A stretch of DNA of 64,000 nucleotides from Cytobacillus firmus (GCF_023612095.1 NZ_CP086235.1:3669501-3733500); one strand, 5' to 3'; positions 34,870-44,357 are shown, counted from the stretch's first letter. Notes: generated from the letters alone by a model not told the origin. Program-made: numbers and translations.

Positions 34870-35656
34870 TCCCCGTTCTTGGCAATATTAAAATTTCTAC
34901 CCGTCTGTTCTTCGCCCTGCCTTCTTTATTATCATTTCCGGCAACCGGCTGGAATTCCCCAAAACCTTTGGCACTGAACCATTTCGGGTCCAGCTGGTCA
35001 TTTTTCAGGATGATTTTCATAAAGTTGACTGCCCTCATCACACTGAGCTCCCAGTTGGACTCGAAGTTCGAATTGCGGATCGGGACATTGTCTGTATGAC
35101 CGCTAATGATGATATTTCTTGGCGGGTCCATGATGAGAAGCCCGGCAATTTCACCAGCCACTTTTAAATCCTGCTCACGGACCTCTGCACTTCCTGAGCC
35201 GAACAATACATTATCCCTGATTGAAACAAGCAGTCCTTCGGTGGTTAAGGAGGTTTCCAGTTTGTCCGCCAGGTTTTGATTTTCAATAAAGGCATTGACT
35301 CTTTGCTGCAGCTCTGCCAGTTCTTCCTGATCGGCAGCCTGTTTCATTTTTTCTTTCTCCAATTCATCCAGCGCGGCCATTTCCTCGAGGTCCTTGCTTG
35401 GTTTTTCAGACACAGCATCCGTGGATTGCATTTGTCCTTCCGGCATTGGACTTGGGAATTCAAAGACGCCCGTTCCCCCTGAAAAGACATCATTGAATGC
35501 CTTTGACAGCTTCTGAAATTTCTGGGCATCTACTGAGCTCATGGAGAAGAGTACAATGAACAGGGCGAGAAGCAGTGTTAATAAATCAGCATACGGCAAA
35601 AGCCAGGATTCATCTACATGCTCCTCATGATGCTGCTTCTTTTTCCGCCTACTCAT
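34859..35656 (-). CDS. motB: MotB, flagellar stator protein
   Basis: Peptidoglycan-anchored stator subunit. 265 residues: basic N-terminus, one membrane helix with the ion-carrying Asp24 (PYADLLTLLLALFIVLFS), linker, and C-terminal OmpA-like wall-binding domain (IIISGHTDNVPI..; NWELSVMRA). Asp with the proton-type MotB helix suggests H+ rather than Na+ coupling. It overlaps motA by 8 bases. Start set at 35656 (MSRRKKK) by homology. Confidence 0.95.
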   Translation of the reverse strand: MSRRKKKQHHEEHVDESWLLPYADLLTLLLALFIVLFSMSSVDAQKFQKLSKAFNDVFSGGTGVFEFPSPMPEGQMQSTDAVSEKPSKDLEEMAALDELEKEKMKQAADQEELAELQQRVNAFIENQNLADKLETSLTTEGLLVSIRDNVLFGSGSAEVREQDLKVAGEIAGLLIMDPPRNIIISGHTDNVPIRNSNFESNWELSVMRAVNFMKIILKNDQLDPKWFSAKGFGEFQPVAGNDNKEGRAKNRRVEILILPRTGNQP

Positions 35657-36443
35657 CCTTTGCCACGCTGCTTTCTTCAAGGAATTTACGGCGTTCTCCT
35701 GCAGGGAGATAGGAAGCAAGCTTTTGCTCGATCACACGAGGTGCCTCCCCTTCTAAAATAGAAAGAATCCCTTCGATCATCATGCTTTTAATTTTCGCTT
35801 CCTGCTTGGATTTTCTCTTTAGCTTATTGGCAAACGGATGCCAGAACACATACCCGGTGAATATCCCCAGTAAAGTCGCTACGAATGCCGCACTGATGGC
35901 ATGACCGAGGCTTGCAGTGTCCTCCATATTTCCAAGAGCTGCAATCAATCCAATAACGGCTCCCAATACTCCAAGGGACGGGGCATATGTGCCAGCCTGG
36001 CTGAAAATTTGCGCGCCTGCCTGGTGCCTTTCTTCCATCGCTTCGATTTCTTCACTTAATACATCCCGTATGTAATCGGCACTTTGCCCATCAACAGCCA
36101 GAGACAAGCCGTTTTTTAGAAAGGCATCTTCAACTTCGTTCGTCTTGACTTCCAGGGCAAGCAATCCTTCTTTTCTTGCCAGCTGAGCCCATTCCGAAAA
36201 CATCTTAATCATTTCAGCCGGATTCATCAGCTTCTCTTCTTTAAATAAAATGCCAAAAAGCTTTGGCACCCGCTTAATTTCATTTGTTGGAAATGCAATA
36301 CTCACCGCTGCTGCCGTACCTAGAATAATGATCAAAATAGCGGCCGGGTTCATCAGAGCAGATGGCGGAACCCCTTTAAGAACCATCCCGACTCCAACCG
36401 CTATGATCCCTAATATAACTCCTATAATCGTTGTTTTATCCAT
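35649..36443 (-). CDS. motA: MotA, flagellar stator protein
   Basis: Four-helix membrane stator subunit, 264 residues, closely following B. subtilis MotA: MFSEWAQLARKEGLLALE, FSQAGTYAPSLGVLGAVIGLIAAL (helix 3) and FVATLLGIFTGYVFWHPFANKLKRKSK (helix 4). With MotB it converts ion flow into flagellar torque. Start at 36443 (MDKTT..) by homology; AAGGTG lies upstream. Confidence 0.96.
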   Translation of the reverse strand: MDKTTIIGVILGIIAVGVGMVLKGVPPSALMNPAAILIIILGTAAAVSIAFPTNEIKRVPKLFGILFKEEKLMNPAEMIKMFSEWAQLARKEGLLALEVKTNEVEDAFLKNGLSLAVDGQSADYIRDVLSEEIEAMEERHQAGAQIFSQAGTYAPSLGVLGAVIGLIAALGNMEDTASLGHAISAAFVATLLGIFTGYVFWHPFANKLKRKSKQEAKIKSMMIEGILSILEGEAPRVIEQKLASYLPAGERRKFLEESSVAKDE

Positions 36444-36543
36444 GCATGCCACACCTTCTATGTAGTCTGAAAATCTCTAAAACCTTCTATTAATAATTTC
36501 GGATGATTTTTACAGTTCTTTAGGAAAATTTTCATATATAAAA

Positions 36544-36564
36544 GACAGGGGTGCTTCCCCTGCC
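36544..36564 (-). terminator. Terminator of the Arg/Asp repeat gene
   Basis: GGCAGGGG / CCCCTGTC stem with TTTTAT tail on minus. Confidence 0.85.
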
Positions 36565-36580
36565 TTTGTTTTCACTATTA

Positions 36581-37000
36581 TTAGATCCAGCGGCATCCGC
36601 AGAAACCTCTTCTTCTGCGGTCATCGTCATCTCGGCGGCGTCTGCATCCTCTTCCAGATCCAGCTAAATCTCTGTTGTACCATAGGTCACCAGCACCGCG
36701 TACATCATCGCGGCGATGTCTTCTGCGGTCGTCTTCTGCTCCGCCCACACTGTCTCTTCCACAGCCGCAATGTCTTCTGCGATTGTCCTCGATTCCAGCT
36801 ACATCGTCATCTCGGCGGTGCTTCCTGCGGCGGTCTTCCGCTCCGCCAACGTCATCTCGGCGGTGCTTCCTGTCGCGGTCTTCAACTCCACGGACATCAT
36901 CACGGCGGCGATCATCTTCTTCTTTTACAATAACTCTTTCGGCTCTGATTTCTACTTCATCTGCATTAATCTCAAATCGTCTTCTCCAATTATTTGACAT
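36581..37000 (-). CDS. Arg/Asp-rich repeat protein (spore-coat-like)
   Basis: 139 residues. After ~28 residues with an alternating charged pattern, the rest is built of imperfect ~17-21-residue repeats of the type HRRDDVxGxEDRRRK, ending with GFCGCRWI. Four Cys occur, three as CGC or CxC. Such highly charged repeats occur in spore coat and exosporium proteins (CotG/ExsB-like), so a spore outer-layer role is a guess. AAAGGAGG precedes the ATG by 7 bases and a terminator follows, so it is a real gene. The DNA repeats are GC-rich and could recombine. Confidence 0.6.
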   Translation of the reverse strand: MSNNWRRRFEINADEVEIRAERVIVKEEDDRRRDDVRGVEDRDRKHRRDDVGGAEDRRRKHRRDDDVAGIEDNRRRHCGCGRDSVGGAEDDRRRHRRDDVRGAGDLWYNRDLAGSGRGCRRRRDDDDRRRRGFCGCRWI

Positions 37001-37106
37001 AAGTCTACCTCCTTTCTCATGGATACTACAGAATATGTGCCAGAGGCAGTTTTCGCATGGACAAATCCCCAATCAGAAAGAAAATGTGCCTGTATAAAAT
37101 AAAAAA

Positions 37107-37128
37107 CCCTATCCTATTCAGGAAAGGG
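37107..37128 (-). terminator. Terminator of the STAS gene
   Basis: CCCTTTCCT / AGGATAGGG stem (one mismatch), T6 on minus. Confidence 0.8.
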
Positions 37129-37139
37129 ATCTTGAGAAC

Positions 37140-37601
37140 TTAGATTTTTCGAAAGACGAGGCTGTTTATTTTCATTAAATGCTTTAAAGCCGCCTGGAAG
37201 TTAGCATGAGTTTCAGCATTTAATTCAATGCCGGACAAGACAATTTCCTTTATCAGCTGCGGGGTCATTCCTACAAAGTAAGGCTTAACTCCCATGAGGT
37301 TAATCGAATCAGTCAGGTTGCGGATTTGCTCTCCAAGTTCAGTAAGGCACATCTGCTCTATGCGGTCGACCGTTATGTCGGTAAAATCGATGATGGCAAA
37401 TTCAATGTCATGTTCTTTAATATGATTCAATATCTTAGCTGTAATTTTTTCGAGTCTTTCTGCCATGAGCAGGCCGGTAACGGGCACAAGAATCGTTTGG
37501 GGAATGATCGATGGAATAATGGGTGCCGTCATATCCGCTATGGCTGCCTCATATTCCTCCACTCGTTTCTCAAGAATCTTTATATATTCATCTTTATTCA
37601 T
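37140..37601 (-). CDS. STAS domain protein (RsbR/RsbS-like)
   Basis: 153 residues: an N-terminal coiled segment (about 1-25) and a STAS domain (about 35-145; ILVPVTGLLMAERLEKITAKIL, FAIIDFTDITVD). STAS proteins of this kind build or modulate stressosomes that feed SigB. It lacks the non-heme globin domain present in the RsbR homologue at 41188. Partner unknown. Confidence 0.82.
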   Translation of the reverse strand: MNKDEYIKILEKRVEEYEAAIADMTAPIIPSIIPQTILVPVTGLLMAERLEKITAKILNHIKEHDIEFAIIDFTDITVDRIEQMCLTELGEQIRNLTDSINLMGVKPYFVGMTPQLIKEIVLSGIELNAETHANFQAALKHLMKINSLVFRKI

Positions 37602-37632
37602 GTGTTCTCCTCGATTCCAATCATCTAATTCA

Positions 37633-38007
37633 TTAGAATAATTTATTGTTAATTTTTTCTTCGTAATTTTTAAAAAGGGATGAGTTGGTGTTCTGTCTTC
37701 TTTTGGACATCATGCTGTTATAGCGGAGCAGCTTTTCGTTTAATTTCTTCTGCAATGCCTTCTTTTCTTCCTGGTTCTCACATTTCTTCATCAGGTCTTC
37801 AATCGTCAGCATTTCCTTTTTCACTTCGTTTTCTTCATCAGTGAATCCGGCATTCTTCATGATGCGATAGGCCATGCGCAGGTTCTCAGGGATGGAAGAC
37901 AGGTCATCAGGCGGCAGCGGTTTCCCATATCCCGGCAGGTTATCAAACTCGCCGTCCCTATAAGCTTTTTTTATGCGATCTTCAGAAAGGTTAGAAAAAA
38001 AGTCCAC
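37633..38007 (-). CDS. DUF1992 family protein (DnaJ C28-type domain)
   Basis: 124 residues; N-terminal DUF1992 signature (EDRIKKAYRDGEFDNLPGYGKPL) followed by a charged helical tail. The domain occurs alone in bacteria and in eukaryotic DNAJC28; no enzymatic activity is established. Precedes the STAS gene by 31 bases on the same strand, so the two may be co-transcribed. Confidence 0.85.
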   Translation of the reverse strand: MDFFSNLSEDRIKKAYRDGEFDNLPGYGKPLPPDDLSSIPENLRMAYRIMKNAGFTDEENEVKKEMLTIEDLMKKCENQEEKKALQKKLNEKLLRYNSMMSKRRQNTNSSLFKNYEEKINNKLF

Positions 38008-38107
38008 TCAAGCTCCCCCTTCACTTCATTTGTACTTATTATATATTTTCGGCGCTGCATATTAAAGTAATTATGTATATAGAAGAGAAAGCTTGCGCCT
38101 CCTCCTT

Positions 38108-38695
38108 TTAGATTTTACCTATTAAGTTTGGATCCTTGTTAATCCCCTGCTGGCCGGGCTGCCAGTTTGCCGGCACCCCCTTCCCTGTCTGCTGTGCATA
38201 TTGAATTCCCTGCATGATTCTGACATGTTCATGCAGATTTCTCCCGACTTCTCCTGGATAAATGAGCTTTGCCGCAATGATGCCATTGGGGTCGATAAAA
38301 ATGGATGCCCTGATGGCCGCTCCTGACTTTTCATCCAATACCCTATAAGCTCTGCTTATTTGATGTGTCCGGTCGCTGACCATTGGATAATTCACGTTTT
38401 TTAATGACGGAGATGTTTCCTTAAATACTTTATGTGCATATACACTGTCCGTACTGATGGACATGACTTCGCAGTTTAAGGCTTTTAAATAAGGGTTCAC
38501 AGCGGCGACCGCCGCCAATTCTGTCGGTCAGACAAAGGTAAAATCACTCGGATAAAAAAACAGCAGCACCCATTTTCCAATATAGTTCTCAAGATTGACT
38601 TTTTTTATTTGATGATCAATGACAGCATCGGCAATAAAAACTGGCGCACGGTCTCCCCGTCCCGCACAGAACACGGAAACATTCGGATCAATCAC
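38108..38695 (-). CDS. Selenocysteine-containing peroxiredoxin (AhpC/Prx family)
   Basis: 195-codon gene with in-frame TGA at codon 56 (38528-38530). Upstream residues FYPSDFTFV and downstream PTELAAV leave no doubt that TGA stands at the peroxidatic cysteine of the FVCPTE motif, so it reads FV-Sec-PTE. Start GTG at 38695 behind AGGAGGGGG. A hairpin GCGGC-GGUC-GCCGC begins 12 bases after the TGA, with its loop 17 bases away and starting with G, as bacterial SECIS elements require. The usual resolving Cys of the C-terminal VCPANW is Val here (GVPANW), so it may work as a 1-Sec enzyme. Without Sec insertion the product would stop after 55 residues. Confidence 0.85.
38502..38515 (-). promoter_or_regulatory. 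Bacterial SECIS-like hairpin of the peroxiredoxin gene
   Basis: On the mRNA: 5-bp stem GCGGC / GCCGC, loop GGUC, loop starting 17 bases after the UGA. An outer ACAG/CUGU pairing can extend it. It fits the published bSECIS rules (UGA-loop distance 16-37, G in the first two loop bases). Confidence 0.65.
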
Positions 38696-38856
38696 GGCTG
38701 TCCCCCTCCTTTTCTCTTTCGTCTTTGCTCTATATACTTATGCGAACAAGTGCAAAATTGAACGGAAAATATTGATTGAACCAGCCGTACATAGTCCTGA
38801 TGCCGGAGGGAAAAATAGTGGAAGAATGCAAATTCAACTATGAAAGGAGCCTGATT

Positions 38857-39045
38857 ATGTCACGCGGAGTCCATTTTAATCATAAAAAAAAGCATCATCC
38901 GGGGGAATTTCCTGAACACACAATGGTGGAGCGCCATACAACTGAGGCACAGGAAGATGAGGAATTTATTGTGACACAGGAAGCGTTTAAAAACCGCTTT
39001 GAAGAAGATGAAGCCAAGGAACTTGAGGAAAGAGCGAAGGATTAA
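38857..39045 (+). CDS. Small acidic hydrophilic protein, 62 residues
   Basis: Start ATG at 38857 with AAAGGAG site; basic N-terminus (HFNHKKKHHPGEF) and acidic helical C-terminus (EEDEAKELEERAKD). No family recognised. Divergent from the selenoperoxiredoxin gene (about 160 bases between starts). A good terminator follows. Confidence 0.65.
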   Translation: MSRGVHFNHKKKHHPGEFPEHTMVERHTTEAQEDEEFIVTQEAFKNRFEEDEAKELEERAKD

Positions 39046-39051
39046 AAGTCA

Positions 39052-39076
39052 GGGGCCTGAATAACATTCAGGCCCC
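39052..39076 (+). terminator. Terminator of the 62-residue protein gene
   Basis: GGGGCCTGAAT / ATTCAGGCCCC perfect 11-bp stem. Confidence 0.85.
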
Positions 39077-39095
39077 TTTACTCTTATGCATTCTA

Positions 39096-39327
39096 ACGGG
39101 CAGTAACCCCCCTCTAGATTCAGAGGAATCAAAGGAGAATAAGCGGGTTTAAACTGCCCGTAAAGGCCGGAAAGGAAGAACAAAGACTAAAAACGCCACA
39201 TCCTCCCAAAAGCTGCCGCTTTCGGTCGCGCGATGTATCGCTGCCGTTGCCTTCCAACGTCTTTGTGACCCACTTCCTGTACGCCTCAACTATCAATCAG
39301 TGGGGATAAGGACACCCCCACTGATTG
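39096..39327. repeat. Structured non-coding element between the small gene and hutH
   Basis: No gene in 39080-39337. Two nested structures: ACGGGCAGT ... ACTGCCCGT (39096-39104 with 39153-39161) enclosing CCTCT/AGAGG, and a 12-bp near-perfect hairpin CAATCAGTGGGG / CCCCACTGATTG (39294-39327) without a T-run. The block resembles a dispersed Bacillaceae intergenic repeat; copy number cannot be checked here. Confidence 0.55.
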
Positions 39328-39337
39328 AAGTTTCACT

Positions 39338-40885
39338 TTATATTGCGTCTATTTCAACATCTTTCAGCCAGGCTGCGCATGCTTCAATATCCTTTGAAAA
39401 TACGCGGTCTTTTGTGATGGAAGGCACCACTTTTCTAGCTTCTTCATAAAAGCGTTTTGTTTTATCAGCCATTTTATCAGAACCCCGGAATTCTGCTGCC
39501 TGCAGTGCGCAAATCACTTCAATTGCCAGTACTTTATTGACATTTTGGATAATCTGGTAAGCATGTCTCGATCCGATAGTTCCCATGCTCACATGGTCTT
39601 CCTGGTTCCCTGATGAAGGAATCGAATCCACACTTGCCGGATGGGCGAGTGTCTTATTTTCCGAAACAAGGGATGCTGCTACATATTGAAGAATCATCGC
39701 ACCAGACTGCAGTCCAGGCTCCGGGCTTAAAAATGGCGGCAAATCACTCAGCTGCGGGTTAACAAGCCTTTCAATACGGCGCTCTGAAATATTGGCCAGT
39801 TCCGCTGCCGCGATTTTCATGAAGTCCATTGCAAGAGCGATCGGCTGCCCATGAAAGTTTCCGCCTGATATGACGCTTTCCCCATTTTCAAAAATAAGCG
39901 GATTATCTGTGGCTGCATTCATTTCGATTTCAAGCTTTTCTTTTACATAGTCAAGAGCCTGCCAGGATGCTCCATGCACCTGCGGAATGCAGCGGATGGA
40001 ATATGCGTCCTGCACCCGGATTTCCCCCTGTCTTGTAATCAGGCTGCTGCCTGACAGGTATTCCCTTATTCTTCTGGCTGTGTCCACCTGCTGCTGATAC
40101 CCTCTTGCCTGATGGATGTTCTCATCAAACGCATCAATTATGCCGTTTAATCCCTCCATTGTAAGTGCTGCGATCAGCTCACTTTGATAAGCGATTTTTT
40201 CAGCCTCCAGATAACCAATGACTCCCATTGCCGTCATCGCCTGCGTGCCGTTAATGAGGGCAAGCCCTTCCTTCGCCTGTAAGGTTACAGGTTCTATTCC
40301 TTCCTGAACAAGCACTTCAAGCGCAGGCTTCCTTTCCCCCTTGTAAAATACTTCCCCTTCTCCCATTAATACTAATGCCAGGTGGGATAAAGGAGCCAAA
40401 TCTCCGCTTGCTCCAAGAGAGCCCTGCTGCGGAATGACAGGATGGATACTTTTATTCACAAGTGCTAAAAGAGTTTCGATCACGACCGCACGAACGCCTG
40501 AGAATCCTTTCAATAAGGCATTTGCTCTTAAAAGAAGCATTGCTCTTGAGACAGACTCAGGGAACGGCTCCCCTACTCCGCAGGCATGCGAACGGATTAA
40601 ATTCAGCTGAAGATCCTCGACATCTCCCTGGTCAATTCTTACATCGCTGAATTTTCCAAAACCAGTATTTATTCCGTATATGACTTTTTCTTCGCTTACA
40701 ATTCTCTTTACGGCTTCATGGCTGTTTTTTACACGAAGCATGCTTTCTTCTGATGCCGCAGCCTTTACTCCTTCAAAAAGAACTCGTTTGACTTCAGACA
40801 AAGTAAGAGTATTTCCATTTAAAGTAACCACCCTGTTCTCCTCCCCGTGAGTTAAAGTCATCATCGATTCTGTCAATTTTTCCAT
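39338..40885 (-). CDS. hutH: Histidine ammonia-lyase HutH
   Basis: Converts L-histidine to urocanate, first step of histidine use. 515 residues; the MIO cofactor forms from Ala159-Ser160-Gly161 ([17 protein letters not shown]). Other family features: YGINTGFG near 70-77 and RDKxxAxxD-type C-terminus. Start at 40885 behind GGGGAGG. The other hut genes (hutU, hutI, hutG, hutP) are not adjacent. A SigA promoter and a leader with a terminator-like hairpin precede it, suggesting attenuation. Confidence 0.95.
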   Translation of the reverse strand: MEKLTESMMTLTHGEENRVVTLNGNTLTLSEVKRVLFEGVKAAASEESMLRVKNSHEAVKRIVSEEKVIYGINTGFGKFSDVRIDQGDVEDLQLNLIRSHACGVGEPFPESVSRAMLLLRANALLKGFSGVRAVVIETLLALVNKSIHPVIPQQGSLGASGDLAPLSHLALVLMGEGEVFYKGERKPALEVLVQEGIEPVTLQAKEGLALINGTQAMTAMGVIGYLEAEKIAYQSELIAALTMEGLNGIIDAFDENIHQARGYQQQVDTARRIREYLSGSSLITRQGEIRVQDAYSIRCIPQVHGASWQALDYVKEKLEIEMNAATDNPLIFENGESVISGGNFHGQPIALAMDFMKIAAAELANISERRIERLVNPQLSDLPPFLSPEPGLQSGAMILQYVAASLVSENKTLAHPASVDSIPSSGNQEDHVSMGTIGSRHAYQIIQNVNKVLAIEVICALQAAEFRGSDKMADKTKRFYEEARKVVPSITKDRVFSKDIEACAAWLKDVEIDAI

Positions 40886-40920
40886 TTTATATCCTCCCCG
40901 GTACATTAGCGAGATAAAGA

Positions 40921-40964
40921 AAAGGCTGTATCTCAAACACAGGTTTGAAATACAGCCTTTTTTA
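40921..40964 (-). promoter_or_regulatory. Attenuator-like hairpin in the hutH leader
   Basis: On minus: AGGCTGTAT-T-TCAAAC / GTTTGA-G-ATACAGCCT with a TTTTCTTT tail, ~40 bases before the hutH start. An upstream leader segment AUAGGCUGUGAU repeats the 5' arm and could pair with the 3' arm instead, giving mutually exclusive folds. On plus the same stem is followed by T6. Confidence 0.6.
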
Positions 40965-41044
40965 GAAGATTATTTGCACTATCTGTTGTCAGATGTCTCA
41001 TCTTTATCACAGCCTATTTTTGTTATATTTTCTGAATATAATTA

Positions 41045-41073
41045 ATTTTATGTGTCCTATTAAGGTATGTCAA
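41045..41073 (-). promoter_or_regulatory. SigA promoter of hutH
   Basis: TTGACA, 17-base spacer, TAAAAT on minus; gives a ~150-nt leader. Confidence 0.8.
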
Positions 41074-41150
41074 TAATAATTTCCCAGTTTTTAACAAGTT
41101 AGATTGTTAGATTGGTAACACAGTAAAGCGTATTTTATTATTTCCATATA

Positions 41151-41176
41151 AAAAGCCGGCAGTTCTGCCGGCTTTT
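41151..41176 (-). terminator. Terminator of rsbR-like gene
   Basis: Perfect stem AAAAGCCGGCAG / CTGCCGGCTTTT, short loop, T-rich tail. Confidence 0.92.
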
Positions 41177-41187
41177 CATTCTTCTTT

Positions 41188-42036
41188 CTATTTTAAGTTT
41201 TCACCTTGTCTTCTTAAAGCATGTTTTAGTTTTCCATATGTTTCAATACCCGTGAAATCCAGGCCGAGCTGAATGGAAGTCTGGGCAACCTCAGGGCTGA
41301 TGCCGGAAATGGTGGATTTGACCCCTAATAGCTTGAGAGCTGTCGTTAAAGAGAATATTTGATGGGCAACCATCGTATCGATAATGGCTACACCAGATAA
41401 ATCAATAAATAAATGCTCAATGTTTTCTTTTGCACATTTTTTCGGAATTTCCTCCAGCAGGATTTGCGCACGCTCGGTGTCAATATCGCCGATAAGCGGC
41501 AGAACAGCTGTGTCATCTTTAACAGGAATTACTGGAGTGCCAAGTTCATTGATCAGACTTTGCTGGGCAACAAGCCTTCTTGTGGTCAGTTCATAATACT
41601 TTTCCGAAAATTTGCTGATCAGTTTATCGAAAGCCCTATTAATGGTCTTGCTCCATCCTAATACATCATCTGTTGTCACTTCTGACTGGTTTTCTTTAAT
41701 GAACTTTTCAACAAAATGCCAATAGGTTTCCCTTACAGTCCCTAAAGCTTCAAGCACTTGAAAAATGGGGGTACTTGAATCCACTCTGCTTTCAGCTACA
41801 GTTTTGGCCCACTCCTCCATATTTTCAATAAACACTGCTTCGTCATCAAGCAAGGCTGATGAAACGGTACGGTTGGTAAAAGCATTTTGTTCTCTCAGGA
41901 GCTGTTCATAAACAGGGTCTGCATCCGCAGAATAAATGGAGCCCTTCTGCCTCTCCCTTAAGGACAGCCACATGTCTGTAATGTTTATCGAGTTTTCCTG
42001 AATGTAATCAAGTAAGCGCTGATTCTTTTGATTCAT
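41188..42036 (-). CDS. RsbR-family stressosome co-antagonist
   Basis: 282 residues: N-terminal non-heme globin-like sensor (about 1-140) and C-terminal STAS domain (about 165-275; IPVKDDTAVLPLIGDIDTER, LFIDLSGVAIIDTMVAHQI with the phosphorylatable Thr). RsbR paralogues (RsbRA-RD, YtvA) form the stressosome with RsbS and RsbT and control SigB. No rsbS, rsbT or rsbX is adjacent, as for the scattered paralogues of B. subtilis. Start at 42036 has AAGGTG six bases upstream. Confidence 0.9.
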   Translation of the reverse strand: MNQKNQRLLDYIQENSINITDMWLSLRERQKGSIYSADADPVYEQLLREQNAFTNRTVSSALLDDEAVFIENMEEWAKTVAESRVDSSTPIFQVLEALGTVRETYWHFVEKFIKENQSEVTTDDVLGWSKTINRAFDKLISKFSEKYYELTTRRLVAQQSLINELGTPVIPVKDDTAVLPLIGDIDTERAQILLEEIPKKCAKENIEHLFIDLSGVAIIDTMVAHQIFSLTTALKLLGVKSTISGISPEVAQTSIQLGLDFTGIETYGKLKHALRRQGENLK

Positions 42037-42237
42037 TATTTTCACCTTGTCTTTCTAATTGTAAACAATCTGTTAAGTTCATTGTAGAATGAATCAGGAC
42101 TATTGAAAAGCGATACAGCTTAGATGGCAGCTATATCATTTTGTCCACAATAACCTCTTCCATTACAAATATAAATGATTTTCCGCTATACTTAGTTAGG
42201 ATACAAAAGGAACTGAATGGATTTGAAAGGAGTCATT

Positions 42238-44330
42238 ATGAAATCACTTGTTCTTGCTGAAAAACCCAGTGTTGCCCGTGAAATCGCCCGGGTGCTGGGA
42301 TGCCGGCAAACTCATAAAAGCTATATGGAAGGCGATAAATATATCGTCACTTGGGCTCTTGGCCACTTAATCGAATTAAAGATGCCGGAGCATTATGACA
42401 GCAAATATAAAAACTGGAACCTGGAGGATCTGCCGATTATTCCTGACCAAATGGGTCTGAAGGTGATGAAGCAGACCAGCCACCAGTATAAAGCCATTGA
42501 AAATCTGGCAAAGCGGAAAGATGTTAAAGAAATTATCATTGCAACTGATGCCGGCCGTGAAGGTGAGCTTGTCGCCCGCTGGATACTGGAGAAAATCCGC
42601 TGGCGCCAAACCATCAAGCGTTTATGGATTTCTTCTGTAACAGACCGTGCCATCCGTGACGGTTTTCAAAACCTTAAACCCGGAAAACAATTTGAAGATC
42701 TGTATGAATCCGCCGTGTGCCGGGCAGAGGCTGACTGGCTCATCGGCCTGAATGTCACAAGGGCTCTGACGACTAAATACAAGGATCCCCTATCCGCGGG
42801 CCGGGTGCAGACACCGACTCTGGCGCTCGTTATGGAAAGGGAAAAATTGATTCAGCAATTTGTTCCAAAAGAGTACTGGACGATTCACGCCAACATTGGT
42901 CCCCTGCAGGCTGACTGGGAGAAAAATGGTGAAAAGCGCATTTTCGCTAGAGAAGCAGCTGATGGAGTCCTTTCCAAGATAAAAGGGCAAAAGGCGGTTA
43001 TCCAGTCCATTAACCGGAAGGAAAAAACAGAGCCGCAGCCGCTTCCTTATGATTTGACGGAGCTGCAGCGTGACGCGAATAAACGTTTTGGCTTCTCTGC
43101 CAAGAAAACGTCGAATGTGCTGCAGAAACTTTATGAACAGCATAAGCTTGTCACCTATCCGCGGACAGATTCACGCTATTTAACAAAGGATATGGAAGCA
43201 ACCATGTTGGATCGCCTCCATGGCATCGCTGCTTCCTATAAAGATGAAGTGAAGCCTATCCTTGCGAATCAGGGCAGGGTGCTGGCAAAGCGCGTTTTTA
43301 ATAATGAAAAAGTAACCGATCACCATGCGATTATTCCGACTGAAGAACGTGTGCATCTCGGTGATTTGTCTCCTGATGAGCGCAAGCTGTACGAATTGAT
43401 TATGCGCAGGTTTCTGGCCATGTTCCATAACCCTTATAAGTATGAAACCATCCATGCTGCTATCGATGTTAATGGTGAGGCCTTCACAGCCAGGGAAACA
43501 GCCGTTATCGATCTCGGTTATCGCAAGGTTGAACGGAATACTGAAGAAGAGACAGGAAAACAGAGCCTGAAGAACATTTCGAAAGGACAGAGTTTTACGC
43601 TGCAAAATGCCGAATCCGCTGCGAAGCTCACTGAACCGCCTCTTCGCTATTCCGAAGCTGACATTTTGACACAGATGGAAAAATACAGTCTCGGAACACC
43701 TGCTACAAGGGCGGAAATCATTGAACGGCTTCTTGAGACTGAAGCCCTCGAAAGACAAAATGGACGCCTGTTTCCGACTAAAAAGGGCAAACAGCTGATG
43801 GACCTGGTGAATGAAGATCTGAAATCACCGGAACTGACTGCCAAATGGGAGCAGGAGCTAGAGAAAATCGCTCGCGGAAAAGCAGATCCAAAAGTGTTTC
43901 TCCAAAATATCCGCAAGCAGACTCAAACTCTGGTTTCAGAAATTAAAAAGAGCGACAAATCGTACCGTGCCCACAATCTCACCGGCTCGAAATGTCCGGA
44001 ATGCGATTCCTTCCTGAAAGAAAGGAATACAAAGGACGGAAAAATACTTGTCTGCTCCAATCTTGATTGCAGTTTCCGAAAGCGCAAGGATCCAAAGCTT
44101 TCAAACCGCCGCTGCCCGCAGTGCCGCAAAAAATGGAGATCCATCAGGGCAAGGCAGGCGCCTACTTCCAGTGCCGCCCATGCAATGTAGTAGAGAAAGC
44201 CCAGGACAAAAAGAAAGCCGTCAACAAACGCGAAGAACGAAAACTTGTTCAGAAATATACCCAGAAGGAAGAGTCCTTTGGAACAAGCCTTGGTGATTTG
44301 CTGAAGGCCGCAATGGAAGATAAAGATTAA
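42238..44330 (+). pseudogene. topB: DNA topoisomerase III (TopB), frameshifted near the C-terminus
   Basis: Type IA topoisomerase, about 697 residues if repaired. N-terminal TOPRIM (MKSLVLAEKPSVAREIA; DAGREGE), catalytic Tyr307 in VTYPRTDSRY, and a C-terminal zinc-ribbon region with CPEC..CSNLDC and CPQC. The frame breaks at an A6 run (44128-44133); one more A gives ..CRKKMEIHQGKAGAYFQCRPCNVVEK.., which completes the last cysteine pair and runs to 44330. As given, the protein ends at 44190 with an unrelated tail. Start at 42238 follows AAAGGAG. Likely a sequencing deletion, since the remainder is fully conserved. Confidence 0.92.
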
Positions 44331-44335
44331 TGTAT

Positions 44336-44357
44336 AGCCCTGGCTGCTGCCGGGGCT
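44336..44357 (+). terminator. Terminator of topB
   Basis: AGCCC(TGG) / (CC)GGGGCT stem with TTTTCT tail just after the repaired stop. Confidence 0.7.

Noticed and set aside
38108..38695. Peroxiredoxin as a simple nonsense pseudogene
   Set aside because: No other damage in 195 codons, TGA falls exactly on the catalytic Cys, a SECIS-like hairpin is present, and a second gene shows the same pattern.
43180..43758. 192-codon frame antisense to topB
   Set aside because: Shadow frame; the plus strand encodes conserved topoisomerase sequence throughout.
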